DNA of 64,000 bases, from assembly GCA_019359095.1 (NCBI GenBank), contig JAHHHZ010000019.1, positions 124,001 through 188,000 on the forward strand, given 5' to 3'. The notes under the pieces are model-generated. The model saw nothing but the letters and a program-made list of their open reading frames with translations, did not search any database and was not told the DNA's origin. This DNA is from Pleurocapsa minor HA4230-MV1 (GTDB taxonomy: Bacteria > Cyanobacteriota > Cyanobacteriia > Cyanobacteriales > Xenococcaceae). Positions 14,411-24,332 of this stretch are shown here, piece after piece. The position numbers were made by a program, and so were the translations under genes. Positions within the stretch are counted from its first letter, which is position 1. The number at the start of each line of letters is the position of its first letter.

Positions 14411-16465
14411 ATGCCTAATCATCTACAATCAACCCAAAGTCTTTACCTACAGAAGCACGTTGATAATCCAATTAACTGGTGGTATTGGTGTGAATCAGCT
14501 TTGGAAGAAGCAAAACGAGACAATAAGCCAATTTTCCTTTCTATTGGTTACTCTAGCTGTCACTGGTGTACGGTAATGGAAGGAGAAGCATTTTCTAACC
14601 AGGCGATCGCCGATTATCTCAATAATAACTTTCTGCCGATTAAAGTAGACCGCGAAGAAAGACCAGACATTGACAGCATTTATATGCAAGCGTTGCAAAT
14701 GATGACTGGACAAGGGGGTTGGCCGTTAAATATCTTTTTAAACCCTGAAGATCTAGTGCCTTTTTACGGCGGTACTTATTTTCCTGTTGAGCCAAAATAT
14801 GGTCGTCCTGGATTTTTAGAAATGCTTCAGTCCATACGCCGTTTTTATGACCAAGAACCAGCCAAGTTGCTGGCTTTTAAAAGCGAAATCCTCAGTAATC
14901 TTCAGCAATCGGCAACTCTACCTGCTAATCGAGAGGCAAGTTTAGACCGAGAATTACTTAACCAGGGTATAAATGCTAATACCGCAGCGATTCAACCAAA
15001 TGATTTTGGTCGTCCCAGTTTCCCGATGATTCCTTACGCGGCGATCGCTTTACAAGGTAGTAGATTAAATCAAGAATATGATTACAATACTCAAGCATTA
15101 TCCCAACAACGCGGTTTAGATTTAGTCACAGGGGGGATATACGACCATGTAGCAGGGGGATTTCATCGCTATACCGTAGATAATACTTGGACAGTACCTC
15201 ATTTTGAAAAAATGCTCTACGATAATGGTCAAATTATCGAGTATTTGGCTAATTTATGGAGTAGTGGAGTACAGCAACCCGCCATTGAAAGAGCGATCGC
15301 GGTCACAGTGCAATGGCTCAAGCGAGAAATGACTCATCCCCAAGGTTATTTTTATGCTGCTCAAGATGCCGATAATTTTACTACTCCAGAAGCAGTTGAG
15401 CCAGAAGAAGGCGATTTTTATGTTTGGAGCTATCAAGAATTAGAATCTTTACTCAGCGCTACAGAATTAGCCGAATTACAGCAAGAATTTACAGTTACCC
15501 CAACGGGAAACTTTGAAGGCAAGAACGTCCTACAACGCTTATCCGAGTCAAAATTAGCAGATAGTCTGGAACAGGCATTAGGTAAACTATTCACGGTACG
15601 TTACGGACAACCTGCAAGCGAAATAGCGATCTTTCCTCCAGCGAAAAATAACCAAGAAGCCAAAACCAACAACTGGTTAGGACGTATTCCTCCTGTTACC
15701 GACACGAAAGCGATCGCAGCTTGGAATAGTCTGATGATCTCAGGATTGGCTAGAGCCTACGGTGTATTTAAATCACAATCTTATTTAGATTTAGCTACTC
15801 AGGCAATTCAGTTTATCCTGCAAAACCAGTGGCTAGACGGTAGATTACAACGGCTAAACTATGATGGTGTGGCGACAGTACCCGCTCAGTCAGAAGACTA
15901 TGCCTTATTGATTAAAGCTTTATTAGATCTTCAGGCTGCTTGTCCAGAAGATCCCCAGTGGTTAGAACACGCCTTAAGAATTCAAGGGGAATTTGATGAT
16001 TTACTCTGGAGTATCGAACAGGGGGGTTACTACAATAATTCTACCGATGCAGGGAAAGAGTTGTTGGTCAGAGAACGTAGTTACATGGATAATGCTACTC
16101 CTGCTGCTAATGGTATTGCGATCGCTAATTTAGTTCGTCTGTCTTTATTAACCGACAATTTAGAATATCGAGAACAAGCACTGCAAGGACTCCAGGCATT
16201 TAGTTTAGTCATGGAAAAATCGCCTACAGCCTGTCCTAGTCTATTCACCGCCTTAGATTGGTGGCTGCATGGTACAAGTGTTAAAACCACCAGAGAACAG
16301 ATAGAACAATTAAGTTCTCATTACCTACCTACCACCGTCTACAGAGTTGAAGCGGAATTACCAGCAAATAGTATTGCTCTAGTCTGCACCAGTTCATCTT
16401 GTTTAGAGCCTGCAACTACTATGGAGCAAATATTAGAGCAAATCAATCAGGTAAATCAAAACTGA
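14411..16465 (+). CDS. YyaL/SSP411 family thioredoxin-domain protein
   Basis: The 684-aa protein has an N-terminal thioredoxin-fold domain (Thioredox_DsbH, formerly DUF255) with active-site Cys50-His-Trp-Cys53 in GYSSCHWCTVM. A long all-alpha (alpha/alpha-barrel-like, glycosidase-related) region follows, with FEKMLYDNGQI and the AQDADNFTT block. The family occurs from bacteria to mammals (spermatogenesis-associated protein 20) and its reaction is unknown. Start ATG 14411 gives the usual N-terminal pattern LQKHVDNPINW. No signal peptide, so cytosolic. It stands alone on the plus strand. Confidence 0.93.
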   Translation: MPNHLQSTQSLYLQKHVDNPINWWYWCESALEEAKRDNKPIFLSIGYSSCHWCTVMEGEAFSNQAIADYLNNNFLPIKVDREERPDIDSIYMQALQMMTGQGGWPLNIFLNPEDLVPFYGGTYFPVEPKYGRPGFLEMLQSIRRFYDQEPAKLLAFKSEILSNLQQSATLPANREASLDRELLNQGINANTAAIQPNDFGRPSFPMIPYAAIALQGSRLNQEYDYNTQALSQQRGLDLVTGGIYDHVAGGFHRYTVDNTWTVPHFEKMLYDNGQIIEYLANLWSSGVQQPAIERAIAVTVQWLKREMTHPQGYFYAAQDADNFTTPEAVEPEEGDFYVWSYQELESLLSATELAELQQEFTVTPTGNFEGKNVLQRLSESKLADSLEQALGKLFTVRYGQPASEIAIFPPAKNNQEAKTNNWLGRIPPVTDTKAIAAWNSLMISGLARAYGVFKSQSYLDLATQAIQFILQNQWLDGRLQRLNYDGVATVPAQSEDYALLIKALLDLQAACPEDPQWLEHALRIQGEFDDLLWSIEQGGYYNNSTDAGKELLVRERSYMDNATPAANGIAIANLVRLSLLTDNLEYREQALQGLQAFSLVMEKSPTACPSLFTALDWWLHGTSVKTTREQIEQLSSHYLPTTVYRVEAELPANSIALVCTSSSCLEPATTMEQILEQINQVNQN

Positions 16466-16580
16466 AAAAATATGGAACACCAATATAGACCGACATAGGC
16501 CATCGCAATCATAGTTAGTAAAGTCCTCTGTTAAAATTAGCTAAAATTAGCCGTACATATACTATTAAAAGGTTACTAAA

Positions 16581-16820
16581 ATGACTTTTGAGGAGATACA
16601 AAAAATTATTGAGGGTATGCTTGCTGTTCAGCGAAATATTCAAGATAGAGATTTGCGTCTTCAGGAGAAATTAGATCGTGTTGCCGAACAACAGCTTAAA
16701 AGCGATCTCAAGCTGGAAAAATTAGCCCAAAATCACATTGAGAGCGATTATAAACTAGATAGACTCTCGGATAAAATAGACAATTTGACGGACAATATTA
16801 ACAATCGTAATTATAGTTAG
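16581..16820 (+). CDS. Small coiled-coil protein, 79 aa
   Basis: The protein is almost entirely charged heptads (LQEKLDRVAEQQLKSDLKLE, YKLDRLSDKIDNLTDNI), a predicted parallel coiled coil, with no membrane segment. No family is recognised. A second coiled-coil gene lies convergently at 16858 and shares the repeated SDLKLE/SELKQD-type pattern, so the two could pair. Confidence 0.55.
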   Translation: MTFEEIQKIIEGMLAVQRNIQDRDLRLQEKLDRVAEQQLKSDLKLEKLAQNHIESDYKLDRLSDKIDNLTDNINNRNYS

Positions 16821-16857
16821 TAACTGACGTTACGTAAAAGTTATCAGATAAGGAAAT

Positions 16858-17241
16858 TTAAACTTTACTGCCTCTAGCTAGCCAGCCAAGAAAGGCACTG
16901 ACAACACCTGCAATAATCACAAAAGCGGTTTGTCTCCAGTTTTTCAATTCGCCAAATTTCTCAGTAATCTCAGGAATTTTGTTAGCAGAAATTTCGACAT
17001 TGGAAAGACGTTTCTCTAAACCTTTTACTTCGACATGGAGAGCTTTAAGATCGCCTTTAAGCTCGCTAATATCTTGTTTTAATTCACTTTTGGTATTATT
17101 TAGATCTTGTTTGAGTTCTGATTTAGTTTCATCAAACTTACGATCTAATTGATTGAAGCGATCGCTGATGAATTGTTTTAACTCTTGAATTTCAATGTTG
17201 TTTGTGGTTGTCATTGGTATAATCAGAATTGAGGTTATCAA
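16858..17241 (-). CDS. Coiled-coil protein with C-terminal membrane anchor
   Basis: The 127-aa protein has a coiled coil from about residue 15 to 90 with repeating SELKQDLNNTK-type segments. A single hydrophobic helix follows (TAFVIIAGVVSAFLGWLARG, residues ~104-123) and a basic tail. This is the tail-anchored layout of many cyanobacterial hypothetical proteins. ATG could be 17241 or 17214 (MTTTNN). The function is unknown. Confidence 0.6.
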   Translation of the reverse strand: MITSILIIPMTTTNNIEIQELKQFISDRFNQLDRKFDETKSELKQDLNNTKSELKQDISELKGDLKALHVEVKGLEKRLSNVEISANKIPEITEKFGELKNWRQTAFVIIAGVVSAFLGWLARGSKV

Positions 17242-17428
17242 TGATCTTTGGAGTTTTTAGACCCTACATCTACAAACTCCTACCAATATTGTAAGACGAG
17301 CGCTCAGTTATAAAAGATATCTTAAGGGACTAGATCGCCTGCGATCGCGTTGCAGACGATCTCTTTTTAAGAAGGTAGATACGAGAATACTATCTAACAT
17401 TTTTTATTGAGAAAATTGGGACGACCAT

Positions 17429-17797
17429 TTAAAAACCGTAGATCTTAATTTCGACTAACTCTCGATCTAAAAATGATGCTTTGACTTGACGCTTGGAATT
17501 ATCTGAGTCGATCCAGATACGATGTTCAATCGCGCCATTATTTACAGTTTTTGTTTGCTCTCCTGGAAATCCTAATATTGCTTGTACATCACCAAGATAA
17601 ACAGGTTTAGGAGATGTAATAGATTTTTTTGCTTCATAAAACTCTTTTTTCAGGCGATCTATGTCTGTTTTTTGCAGACTACCACATGCAGCATAGGAAA
17701 ATTTGTCTTCGCAAGCTAGATTTGCCTGAGCTACTTGAACATATCCACAGCTTAAAATAATAGAAATTGATAGGGGCAATAGTTTTTTGAACAGCAT
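17429..17797 (-). CDS. Exported hypothetical protein, 122 aa
   Basis: A Sec signal peptide is evident (basic MLFKK, hydrophobic LPLSISIILSCGYV, cleavage after VAQA). The mature part has paired cysteines (ACEDKFSYAACG) and a small beta domain (GDVQAILGFPGEQTKTVNNG and RQVKASFLDRELVEIKIYGF). The layout resembles small SmpA/OmlA-like domains, but that is only a resemblance. Periplasmic location is inferred. Confidence 0.6.
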   Translation of the reverse strand: MLFKKLLPLSISIILSCGYVQVAQANLACEDKFSYAACGSLQKTDIDRLKKEFYEAKKSITSPKPVYLGDVQAILGFPGEQTKTVNNGAIEHRIWIDSDNSKRQVKASFLDRELVEIKIYGF

Positions 17798-17971
17798 TAT
17801 GTTTAACTCTAAGGAACTCTCTCAAGAGTCGTCTTAATGCTGAAAATAAACTACGATTAGACTCACACAGCCTATAGTTAGCCTAAGCTATGCAAAGTGT
17901 GACAATAATCCTTGTCATTCAATAATTTACAGACTTTGTAAAATAAAATTATCTGAATAATAATTGCTCTA

Positions 17972-18556
17972 ATGTTTTCTACCGAACAACTGTCCCACCG
18001 ATACACTTTAGAGGAATATCTAAACTGTACAAACATTAGCCATGACAGCCTATACGAATTAGAAAACGGTCAAATACGCTCTATGCCTCCAGAATCCTGG
18101 CAAAATCTGCAAATCATTATGTATTTGATTACGGAGATTACCAAGACTATTCCCTATCAGCAAGTTACTAATAAGGCAGAAATTATTATTAGTGGCAGTA
18201 GAGTTACTGCTAGAGTACCCGATTTAGTTGTTCTCACCCCAGAAGGTGTAGCAGAATTGGCAGCATATAAACGCTCGACTATCATTCTGGATATGCCACC
18301 TCCTTTATTGGTGGTAGAGGTGGTTTCTCCTGGCAAGAAAAACCGCGATCGCGATTATCGATATAAAAGATCGGAGTACGCGGCTAGAGGTATTACTTAT
18401 TACTGGATTATCGATCCCCAGGACAAGAAGTTTATTTGCCTCGAACTAAATGATGGTTTGTACGAAGAGATAGTTTTTGGTGATTCTCAAGATGTAATTT
18501 CTTTATCTTTCCCGTTTGAATTAAAAATTGAATTTGCCAAGATATTTTTTGAATAA
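17972..18556 (+). CDS. Uma2-family (DUF820) restriction-fold nuclease
   Basis: The 194-aa protein has the PD-(D/E)XK-like core of the Uma2 family. The Asp is in RVPDLVVLTPEG, then LLVVEVVSPGKKNRDRDYR supplies Glu and Lys, followed by YAARGITYYWIIDPQ. These genes are massively expanded in cyanobacteria and their role is unsettled. The frame is complete. It ends 14 bp before the peroxiredoxin gene, so the two may share a transcript. Confidence 0.9.
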   Translation: MFSTEQLSHRYTLEEYLNCTNISHDSLYELENGQIRSMPPESWQNLQIIMYLITEITKTIPYQQVTNKAEIIISGSRVTARVPDLVVLTPEGVAELAAYKRSTIILDMPPPLLVVEVVSPGKKNRDRDYRYKRSEYAARGITYYWIIDPQDKKFICLELNDGLYEEIVFGDSQDVISLSFPFELKIEFAKIFFE

Positions 18557-18570
18557 CTTTAGAGAGGAGA

Positions 18571-19143
18571 ATGATGACTCAAGATTTCTCTGAATTACCA
18601 CCATCTTTGCCTATACCATTAGATGATGGAGCAAGCGATCGCCTTTTCGGCAAAAACCTTCCTCATGTCTTCCTTGCCTCTACTTCTGGTAACCAAATAA
18701 ATCTCGCCGAGATTAAAGGCAGAATAGTACTTTACTGTTACCCCATGACAGGACAACCTGGGGTCAAACTCCCCGCAGATTGGGATTTGATTCCTGGCGC
18801 TAGAGGATGTACTCCTCAATCATGTAGTTTTCGAGATCACTATCAAGAGCTTCAAGCACTTAACACTCAAGTCTACGGAGTAAGTACACAGAAAACTTCC
18901 GCTCAATTAGAAGCACAACAACGCCTTCATTTACCATTTGAACTTTTAAGCGACCTAAATTTTAAATTGACGACAGCATTGGATCTGCCAACTTTTGAAG
19001 TAGAAAACAAGCGCCTAATGAAACGATTAACTTTAATCGCTCAAGCAGGAAAAATAATCAAAGTGTTTTATCCAGTTTTTCCACCCGCTCAAAATGCTCA
19101 GGATGTTATTGATTGGTTAAAGAAAGAGAAATCAACGCATTGA
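18571..19143 (+). CDS. PrxQ/BCP-like peroxiredoxin
   Basis: A thiol peroxidase of the AhpC/TSA superfamily reducing H2O2 or organic peroxides in the cytosol. The 190-aa protein has the peroxidatic Cys80 and resolving Cys85 five residues apart in RGCTPQSCSFRDHY, as in PrxQ proteins. The following YGVSTQ strand and LPFELLSDLNF loop are normal. It carries an unusually long loop (YPMTGQPGVKLPADWDLIPG) before the active site. GAGAGGAG is the ribosome-binding site for ATG 18571. Confidence 0.85.
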   Translation: MMTQDFSELPPSLPIPLDDGASDRLFGKNLPHVFLASTSGNQINLAEIKGRIVLYCYPMTGQPGVKLPADWDLIPGARGCTPQSCSFRDHYQELQALNTQVYGVSTQKTSAQLEAQQRLHLPFELLSDLNFKLTTALDLPTFEVENKRLMKRLTLIAQAGKIIKVFYPVFPPAQNAQDVIDWLKKEKSTH

Positions 19144-19173
19144 TTTTTAGATGGTCTGGATTTGGACGATCAC

Positions 19174-19434
19174 TTATTCAACTAGCTCTCTAGTGATCGC
19201 GTCCTCAACTTTGACAATCTTGTAACCCTGCTTTTCCCATTCAAATAACTGTTCGATAACTCGTAATTTAGCGTGTTCTTGTTTATCTCTACTCTCATTT
19301 AGAGATTGACCTCTATTGTCACCGATTGGGTTATATTTGGCTTCATCATTGCCAGTTCTCTTGTTCCGAATTGAACCTCCTAATATAATTTTCATGATCA
19401 AGTCTGTTGATTCTGAGACTGATAATTCTTTCAT
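19174..19434 (-). CDS. Hypothetical protein, 86 aa
   Basis: A charged, soluble protein (RNKRTGNDEAKYNPIGDNRG in the middle, EQLFEWEKQGYKIVKVEDAI near the end). No family is recognised. The intact frame and ATG make it plausible as a gene, but codon bias and length give little support. It sits between the peroxiredoxin and recJ. Confidence 0.4.
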   Translation of the reverse strand: MKELSVSESTDLIMKIILGGSIRNKRTGNDEAKYNPIGDNRGQSLNESRDKQEHAKLRVIEQLFEWEKQGYKIVKVEDAITRELVE

Positions 19435-19571
19435 GATCTAGTTTTAATTTTCTGAGCTTATATATTTTTTTTTAATATTATATATTACTCGTATAAAACA
19501 TAGTTGCATATTAGATAGATTAAAGGTAAGCGTGATTACATCTCACCTCGAATATTTAATTTAAAGTTACC

Positions 19572-21680
19572 TCAGTTATCTTTTTTAATCGCCTCTAACG
19601 CTGCTTTAATCAACTGAAAATACGGTGATTGAGTCACATCTACCTGTTTTGCCACATCTCTAGATTTACCTAATAAGCCAGTGCGATCGCCTTGACTAAC
19701 CGCTAAGACATTACCGCGATCGTTCCTGATTCTAAGTTCTTTAGTAGTTTTACTGCATACATATATTCTGCCACTATGAGTAAAGACAGCTTTTTGCACA
19801 TTACTGTTTTTACTGTTTTTACTGTTTTTAATGGGTTGATTGGTAGGAGCGATCGCTTTACTGGGTTTTACTTGAGACAGTTTGACTCCTACTAATTCCA
19901 GTTCGATATTAGTATTGCCTTGCCAATGGTTTTCTTTTAGCTTGTAGGCAATATCTAAATGTTCTGGTAGAGGACAATATTCTCCCCAGCGCCAAGCTAG
20001 TGCTTTAATTTGGGTAGCAGAACCAGCTTCTTGTAGAGTTAGCTTTAAATGAGTCTGAGTTTTACCGATCGCTCTTTGCTCGATGACTCTGACATTAGGT
20101 GTCCAGAATACGGGGGTACTATTACCAATTCCCCAAGGTTGTAAGCTTTCGATCTGCTGATAAAGTTCGTAATTAACCTGTCCTAAACTGGCTTGAGCAT
20201 CTATTTTGACCAGAGGTTTGAGATGTTCTACTTCCAGACATTTATGAGCGAATTCACTCAGTCTTTTGGTTACGAGGTCAAGATTATCCGCGAGGAAACT
20301 AAACCCGCCTGCTGCACGATGACCACCATATTTACCTAATAAGTCACTGCAATAGTTGAGAGCATCAAATACATTAAATTCATCAATACTTCTGGCGGAA
20401 CCGCGAATCATTCTGGGGGAGGGAGGTCGATCTTTATTTTTTTCTTCTTCTATTTCTTCGTGATCTTCGTAAGTGCCAATAAATACAGGCACACCATAGC
20501 GTTCCACCAGGCGAGATGCCACAATCCCGATCACACCATGATGCCAACCTGCTGCTACTACTACTAAAAGGCGATCGCTTTGCCAGGGAATTGGGGTATT
20601 TTCTACCAGCGCGATCGCTTCTTGTTCGATTTGTTCGCATAGTTGACGGCGTTTTTGATTGATCTGCTCACACTGCATTGCCCTTTCTAGAGCGATCGCA
20701 GGGTCATCGGTGGTTAATAATTCAATTACCATTTGCGGATCGCCAATTCGCCCCACAGCATTGATTCTTGGCCCTAAACGAAAGCCGATATCATCTGGTT
20801 TGAGTTGTTTTTGGGCTTCGTCAACTCCTGCCACCTGGATTAATGCCTGAATCCCTAATAATTGGGAATTAGGTAAGGCGCGTAAACCTCGTTTGAGCCA
20901 GCGACGATTAACCCCCACCAGAGGAGCGAGATCGGCAATTGTTCCCAGGGTAAATAGTTCCATAATCGGATTGGTTAAACCCTTTAGTTTGCCTAGACTT
21001 TGAGCGGTGGCGATCGCCAAGATATAAGCCACGCCGACTCCTGCTAATCCTTTATAGGGAGAAGCATCACTTAATAACTTCGGATTAAGGATGGCATCGG
21101 CGGGGGGAAGTTTTTCTGGTAAGTCGTGATGATCGGTGATAATGACGCTTAAACCAAGCTCTATAGCTCTTGCTACGGGTTCATAGGCAGAAATCCCGTT
21201 ATCTACCGTCAGAATCAAACCTACGCCATTTTCGGCAAACTCTTCAACAATGCGATTATTAATGCCATAACCGTCTTTCATCCGACTGGGAATTGCATAA
21301 TTAACGTTTGCCCCCAGATGTTTTAAAGCACGTAACAGTAAAGCAGTGCTAGTCATGCCGTCTGCATCATAATCCCCACAAATAGCGATCGCTTCTTCAT
21401 CGGCGATCGCATTTTTAATTAACTCGACGCTGATGGCTAAATCGGTAAATTCATCTAAGGGAGAGGGTAAATTCTGCGATTCTGGCTCGATATAAGCATG
21501 AGCGCCTTCAGCCGTAGCAATATCACGGTTGATCATCACTTGTGCCACTAAAGGTAATAAACCAGTAGCGAGACTTAATTCTTGAGCTTTTTCGGCTTGT
21601 GGTGGGGCAATCTGCCATCTTTGGTTAGGCAGAAGTTTACGAGTAGGGGCAAGATCTTGCTCGATTTGGCGATCGCTCAT
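19572..21680 (-). CDS. recJ: Single-strand DNA exonuclease RecJ
   Basis: RecJ degrades single-stranded DNA 5' to 3' in recombination and repair. I start at ATG 21680 (MSDRQIEQDL) rather than the upstream alternative at 21761. Motifs: AICGDYDADGMTSTALL (motif I, DxD), a DNGISAYEP block, ITDHHDLPE (the DHH signature), GVGVAYILAIA, and the DHHA1-type GGHRAAGGFSFL segment near residue 435. A C-terminal OB-fold follows, then a low-complexity linker (KNSKNSKNSN) and a short cyanobacterial extension. About 702 aa. Confidence 0.96.
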   Translation of the reverse strand: MSDRQIEQDLAPTRKLLPNQRWQIAPPQAEKAQELSLATGLLPLVAQVMINRDIATAEGAHAYIEPESQNLPSPLDEFTDLAISVELIKNAIADEEAIAICGDYDADGMTSTALLLRALKHLGANVNYAIPSRMKDGYGINNRIVEEFAENGVGLILTVDNGISAYEPVARAIELGLSVIITDHHDLPEKLPPADAILNPKLLSDASPYKGLAGVGVAYILAIATAQSLGKLKGLTNPIMELFTLGTIADLAPLVGVNRRWLKRGLRALPNSQLLGIQALIQVAGVDEAQKQLKPDDIGFRLGPRINAVGRIGDPQMVIELLTTDDPAIALERAMQCEQINQKRRQLCEQIEQEAIALVENTPIPWQSDRLLVVVAAGWHHGVIGIVASRLVERYGVPVFIGTYEDHEEIEEEKNKDRPPSPRMIRGSARSIDEFNVFDALNYCSDLLGKYGGHRAAGGFSFLADNLDLVTKRLSEFAHKCLEVEHLKPLVKIDAQASLGQVNYELYQQIESLQPWGIGNSTPVFWTPNVRVIEQRAIGKTQTHLKLTLQEAGSATQIKALAWRWGEYCPLPEHLDIAYKLKENHWQGNTNIELELVGVKLSQVKPSKAIAPTNQPIKNSKNSKNSNVQKAVFTHSGRIYVCSKTTKELRIRNDRGNVLAVSQGDRTGLLGKSRDVAKQVDVTQSPYFQLIKAALEAIKKDN

Positions 21681-21743
21681 TATGAGAATTAAAAATCTAC
21701 ATGGGCAATCAAGAGTATAGCAATCTTGGTGATTACTGATTAG

Positions 21744-22125
21744 GTGGGCATAAAGAATCAAGAAGGAGAAAAGGGATTGGGAAATTTACGAGCTTCAAAT
21801 AAAGGCAAAGAGCCGTTGCTCAATGATGTACAGCAAGCGCAATTACATCAGGTGTTGACTAATCCTGCTGCTGATGGAGGACTGTGGAACGGTCGAAAGG
21901 TTGCCGAATGGATGAGTGTAGTAACAGGCAAGAAAGTTAGTCGAATGAGGGGATGGGAATACCTCAAGCAAATGGAATAATGAAGTCGTTGCTAATCATA
22001 GTCCGCGATCGCTATCTGAGTTAGAAGAGTTACTAGTGATTCGGTGTCAAAAATTATTAAAACAAAAAGATTTGGTCAAAGGATTAACTTGCTATCATTG
22101 GTGGCCGATGACTAGAGCAGTTTAA
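21744..22125 (+). pseudogene. IS630-family transposase relic (both ends, middle deleted)
   Basis: The first piece (to 21980) has the N-terminal helix-turn-helix of IS630-type transposases, ending GGLWNGRKVAEWMSVVTG and KKVSRMRGWEYLKQME. Directly after its stop another frame (about 21982-22125) reads SPRSLSELEELLVIRCQKLL and LTCYHWWPMTRAV, matching the extreme C-terminus. The whole DDE catalytic domain between them is missing. The 5' end is poorly defined. Confidence 0.75.
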
Positions 22126-22199
22126 TTCAACTGTTCATCCGTACTTAAGATTACCTTTGCTCAACTTTTAAATGTGTTGTATACCAAAAGGATTTAGCA

Positions 22200-22775
22200 T
22201 TACTTTTTCTTTTGGTAAATTCTCGCTTGACTTAAGTTTTGAGGTTTGGTCTGCACTTTGCTGAGTTTATTTTTCAAACGTCGCTTCCGTTGAGAATTGA
22301 TCCAGTCACTGATGCTATGGCTCATCGCACCAATTTCCAAACCAATTAAAAGTGCTATTGTTTCCCTAGGATATTTATTAATTAATAAATTTAGTTGACC
22401 TCGCACAAAAACCTGCCAATTCCAGGTAAAGCCCAAACAAAGTTGAGCGATCGCCACGCCTAAAGTGCTAATCAGGGTAATAAAAAAGAATAGATAGATC
22501 AACCGTACACAAGTACCGATAATTAACCCGTGGGAAAAGATGGAACGATGACGAAAGAATTTACGATAGGGAAGCCAAATACCGCGAATTAAACCCCAAC
22601 GCTTGTATTGCAGCGAATGAATATCGAGATCGGGGCCAAACATCAGACCGCTAAATAAATATCCACAAGCTAAAATTAAGGTTAGTTCGGCGCTGCGGGT
22701 TGTGCCGTAGGTAATTCCTCCTACCCAGGGTAATAGCCGAATAGTAATGCGATCGTGTACGATTCCTGAAGGCAT
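22200..22775 (-). CDS. DUF2227 putative metal-binding membrane protein
   Basis: The 191-aa protein has the family's metal-binding signature: PSGIVHDRITIRLLP at the start (His7, Asp8), FGPDLDIHSLQYKRWG (near 50), then PYRKFFRHRSIFSHGL with several histidines. Two to three membrane helices follow (LIYLFFFITLISTLGVAIAQ), and the C-terminal tail is basic. Members are cyanobacterial/chloroplast-type; the function is unknown. ATG 22775 is clear. Confidence 0.88.
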   Translation of the reverse strand: MPSGIVHDRITIRLLPWVGGITYGTTRSAELTLILACGYLFSGLMFGPDLDIHSLQYKRWGLIRGIWLPYRKFFRHRSIFSHGLIIGTCVRLIYLFFFITLISTLGVAIAQLCLGFTWNWQVFVRGQLNLLINKYPRETIALLIGLEIGAMSHSISDWINSQRKRRLKNKLSKVQTKPQNLSQARIYQKKK

Positions 22776-22991
22776 AATTCAGTGAGCAGTGGGCAATTAA
22801 CTTTACATAAGTATGTTGTCAGGATAAGGGACTTTTCCCAAAATGGACAGTGGTCAGTGAAAAGTGGGGATAAAAACAAGACAATGACTTGCTCATACCA
22901 GAATAATGTTTTGAAGCAAGAGATTTTAGCGCAAAGAGTTTGATACTTTGGTAATCTTACTAGAGTGAATTCTTCAACGGGTGATTGGGTA

Positions 22992-24215
22992 ATGTCTGAT
23001 TCAACTGAGGGTAATAGTTTAGATTGGCTACATCGAGGTACGAGCGAGATTTTTCCCGATCGCCCAGATTCAGAGGATATAGCTGAAAACTTGAGTCAGC
23101 GTATTATTCAAAGCGATCGCCCTTTAAGAATCAAGCTAGGTATCGACCCCACAGGCACAGATATTCATCTGGGTCATAGTATACCTTTTCGTAAGTTACG
23201 GGCTTTTCAAGATGCAGGACATACCGCAGTAGTGATTATTGGCGATTTTACCGCCCAAATTGGCGATCCTACAGGCAAGTCTGAGGTGCGTCGTCAATTA
23301 ACCCCAGAACAGGTCAAGGCGAATGCGCAAAGCTACCTCGATCAGTTGAAACCAATCTTGGATTTTGCTACTCCAGGACGCTTGGAAATTCGCTATAACT
23401 CCGAGTGGTTAAGTAAATTAGACTTAGCTCAGATCCAACAGTTACTGGCAACAATGACCGTAGGACAAATGTTAGCCAAAGAAGGTTTTGCCGAACGCTA
23501 TAGCCAGTCAAAACCAATTTTTCTCCATGAGTTTTTATATCCTTTGATGCAGGGATACGATTCTGTGGCAGTCGAAGCGGATGTGGAGTTAGGGGGTACT
23601 GACCAAAAATTTAATATTGCTGTCGGACGAGATTTACAGCGACACTTTGAGAAAAAGACTCAGTTTGGTTTGCTGCTACCAATTTTACTCGGTACTGATG
23701 GAGTACAAAAGATGTCTAAGTCTTTAAATAACTACGTCGGACTACAGGAAGACGCTCTATCAATGTACTCGAAACTAGAGAAAACTCCTGATGATTTGCT
23801 TCAGGATTACTTTGAGCTTTTAACTAATATCGATCTAACAGAAATACCCAAAAACCCTAGAGAAGCCCAAAAATTACTGGCGATTGAAGTTGCCTCACAG
23901 TTTCATGGCAAGGAAGCTGCATTACAGGCACAGCAAACTGCTGAACAAATAGTACTCCAGGGAAATACTACGGGAGAAGATATTGCTGAATATTCCTTAT
24001 CAAAAGTCGAATTTCCTGCCAAACTGTTCTACATTTTGGGTGCGAGTGGCTTGTGTAAAAGCGGTGGAGAAGGTCGCCGACAGATTCAAGGGGGTGCAGT
24101 CCGCTTAGAAGGCGATCGCCAAACTGATGTCAACCTAACCTTCAATTCCCCTGAAGATTTAACAGGTAAAGTGCTACAGGTAGGCAAGAAAAAGTTTATT
24201 CGCTTAGTTGACTAA
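22992..24215 (+). CDS. tyrS: Tyrosyl-tRNA synthetase
   Basis: Charges tRNA-Tyr with tyrosine. The class I signature is HLGHS (HIGH-like) near residue 61 and KMSKS near 244, with the tyrosine-pocket segment [22 protein letters not shown]-terminal S4 RNA-binding domain has [17 protein letters not shown]. This is the TyrZ-like subgroup. A GTG at 22965 would add nine residues; I prefer ATG 22992. A MITE-type repeat begins 20 bp after the stop. Confidence 0.96.
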   Translation: MSDSTEGNSLDWLHRGTSEIFPDRPDSEDIAENLSQRIIQSDRPLRIKLGIDPTGTDIHLGHSIPFRKLRAFQDAGHTAVVIIGDFTAQIGDPTGKSEVRRQLTPEQVKANAQSYLDQLKPILDFATPGRLEIRYNSEWLSKLDLAQIQQLLATMTVGQMLAKEGFAERYSQSKPIFLHEFLYPLMQGYDSVAVEADVELGGTDQKFNIAVGRDLQRHFEKKTQFGLLLPILLGTDGVQKMSKSLNNYVGLQEDALSMYSKLEKTPDDLLQDYFELLTNIDLTEIPKNPREAQKLLAIEVASQFHGKEAALQAQQTAEQIVLQGNTTGEDIAEYSLSKVEFPAKLFYILGASGLCKSGGEGRRQIQGGAVRLEGDRQTDVNLTFNSPEDLTGKVLQVGKKKFIRLVD

Positions 24216-24235
24216 GTATTTATTATTGGTGAAGC

Positions 24236-24332
24236 TTACAGCAGTTTTCAATTGATTAGACACATTAATTTATCGAAGTAATGGGTAATGGGTAATGGGT
24301 AATGGGTTCTATCCAACTGAAATTCGCTGTAA
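24236..24332. mobile_element. MITE-like repeat, copy 1 (97 bp)
   Basis: The ends are TTACAGCAGTTTTCAATTG and, inverted, TTACAGCGAATTTCAGTTG: imperfect terminal repeats with the outer 7 bp perfect. The interior is a GGGTAAT heptamer run. Other copies lie at 45883-45986 and 54254-54487. All three lie at or just after a gene's 3' end. Confidence 0.8.
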
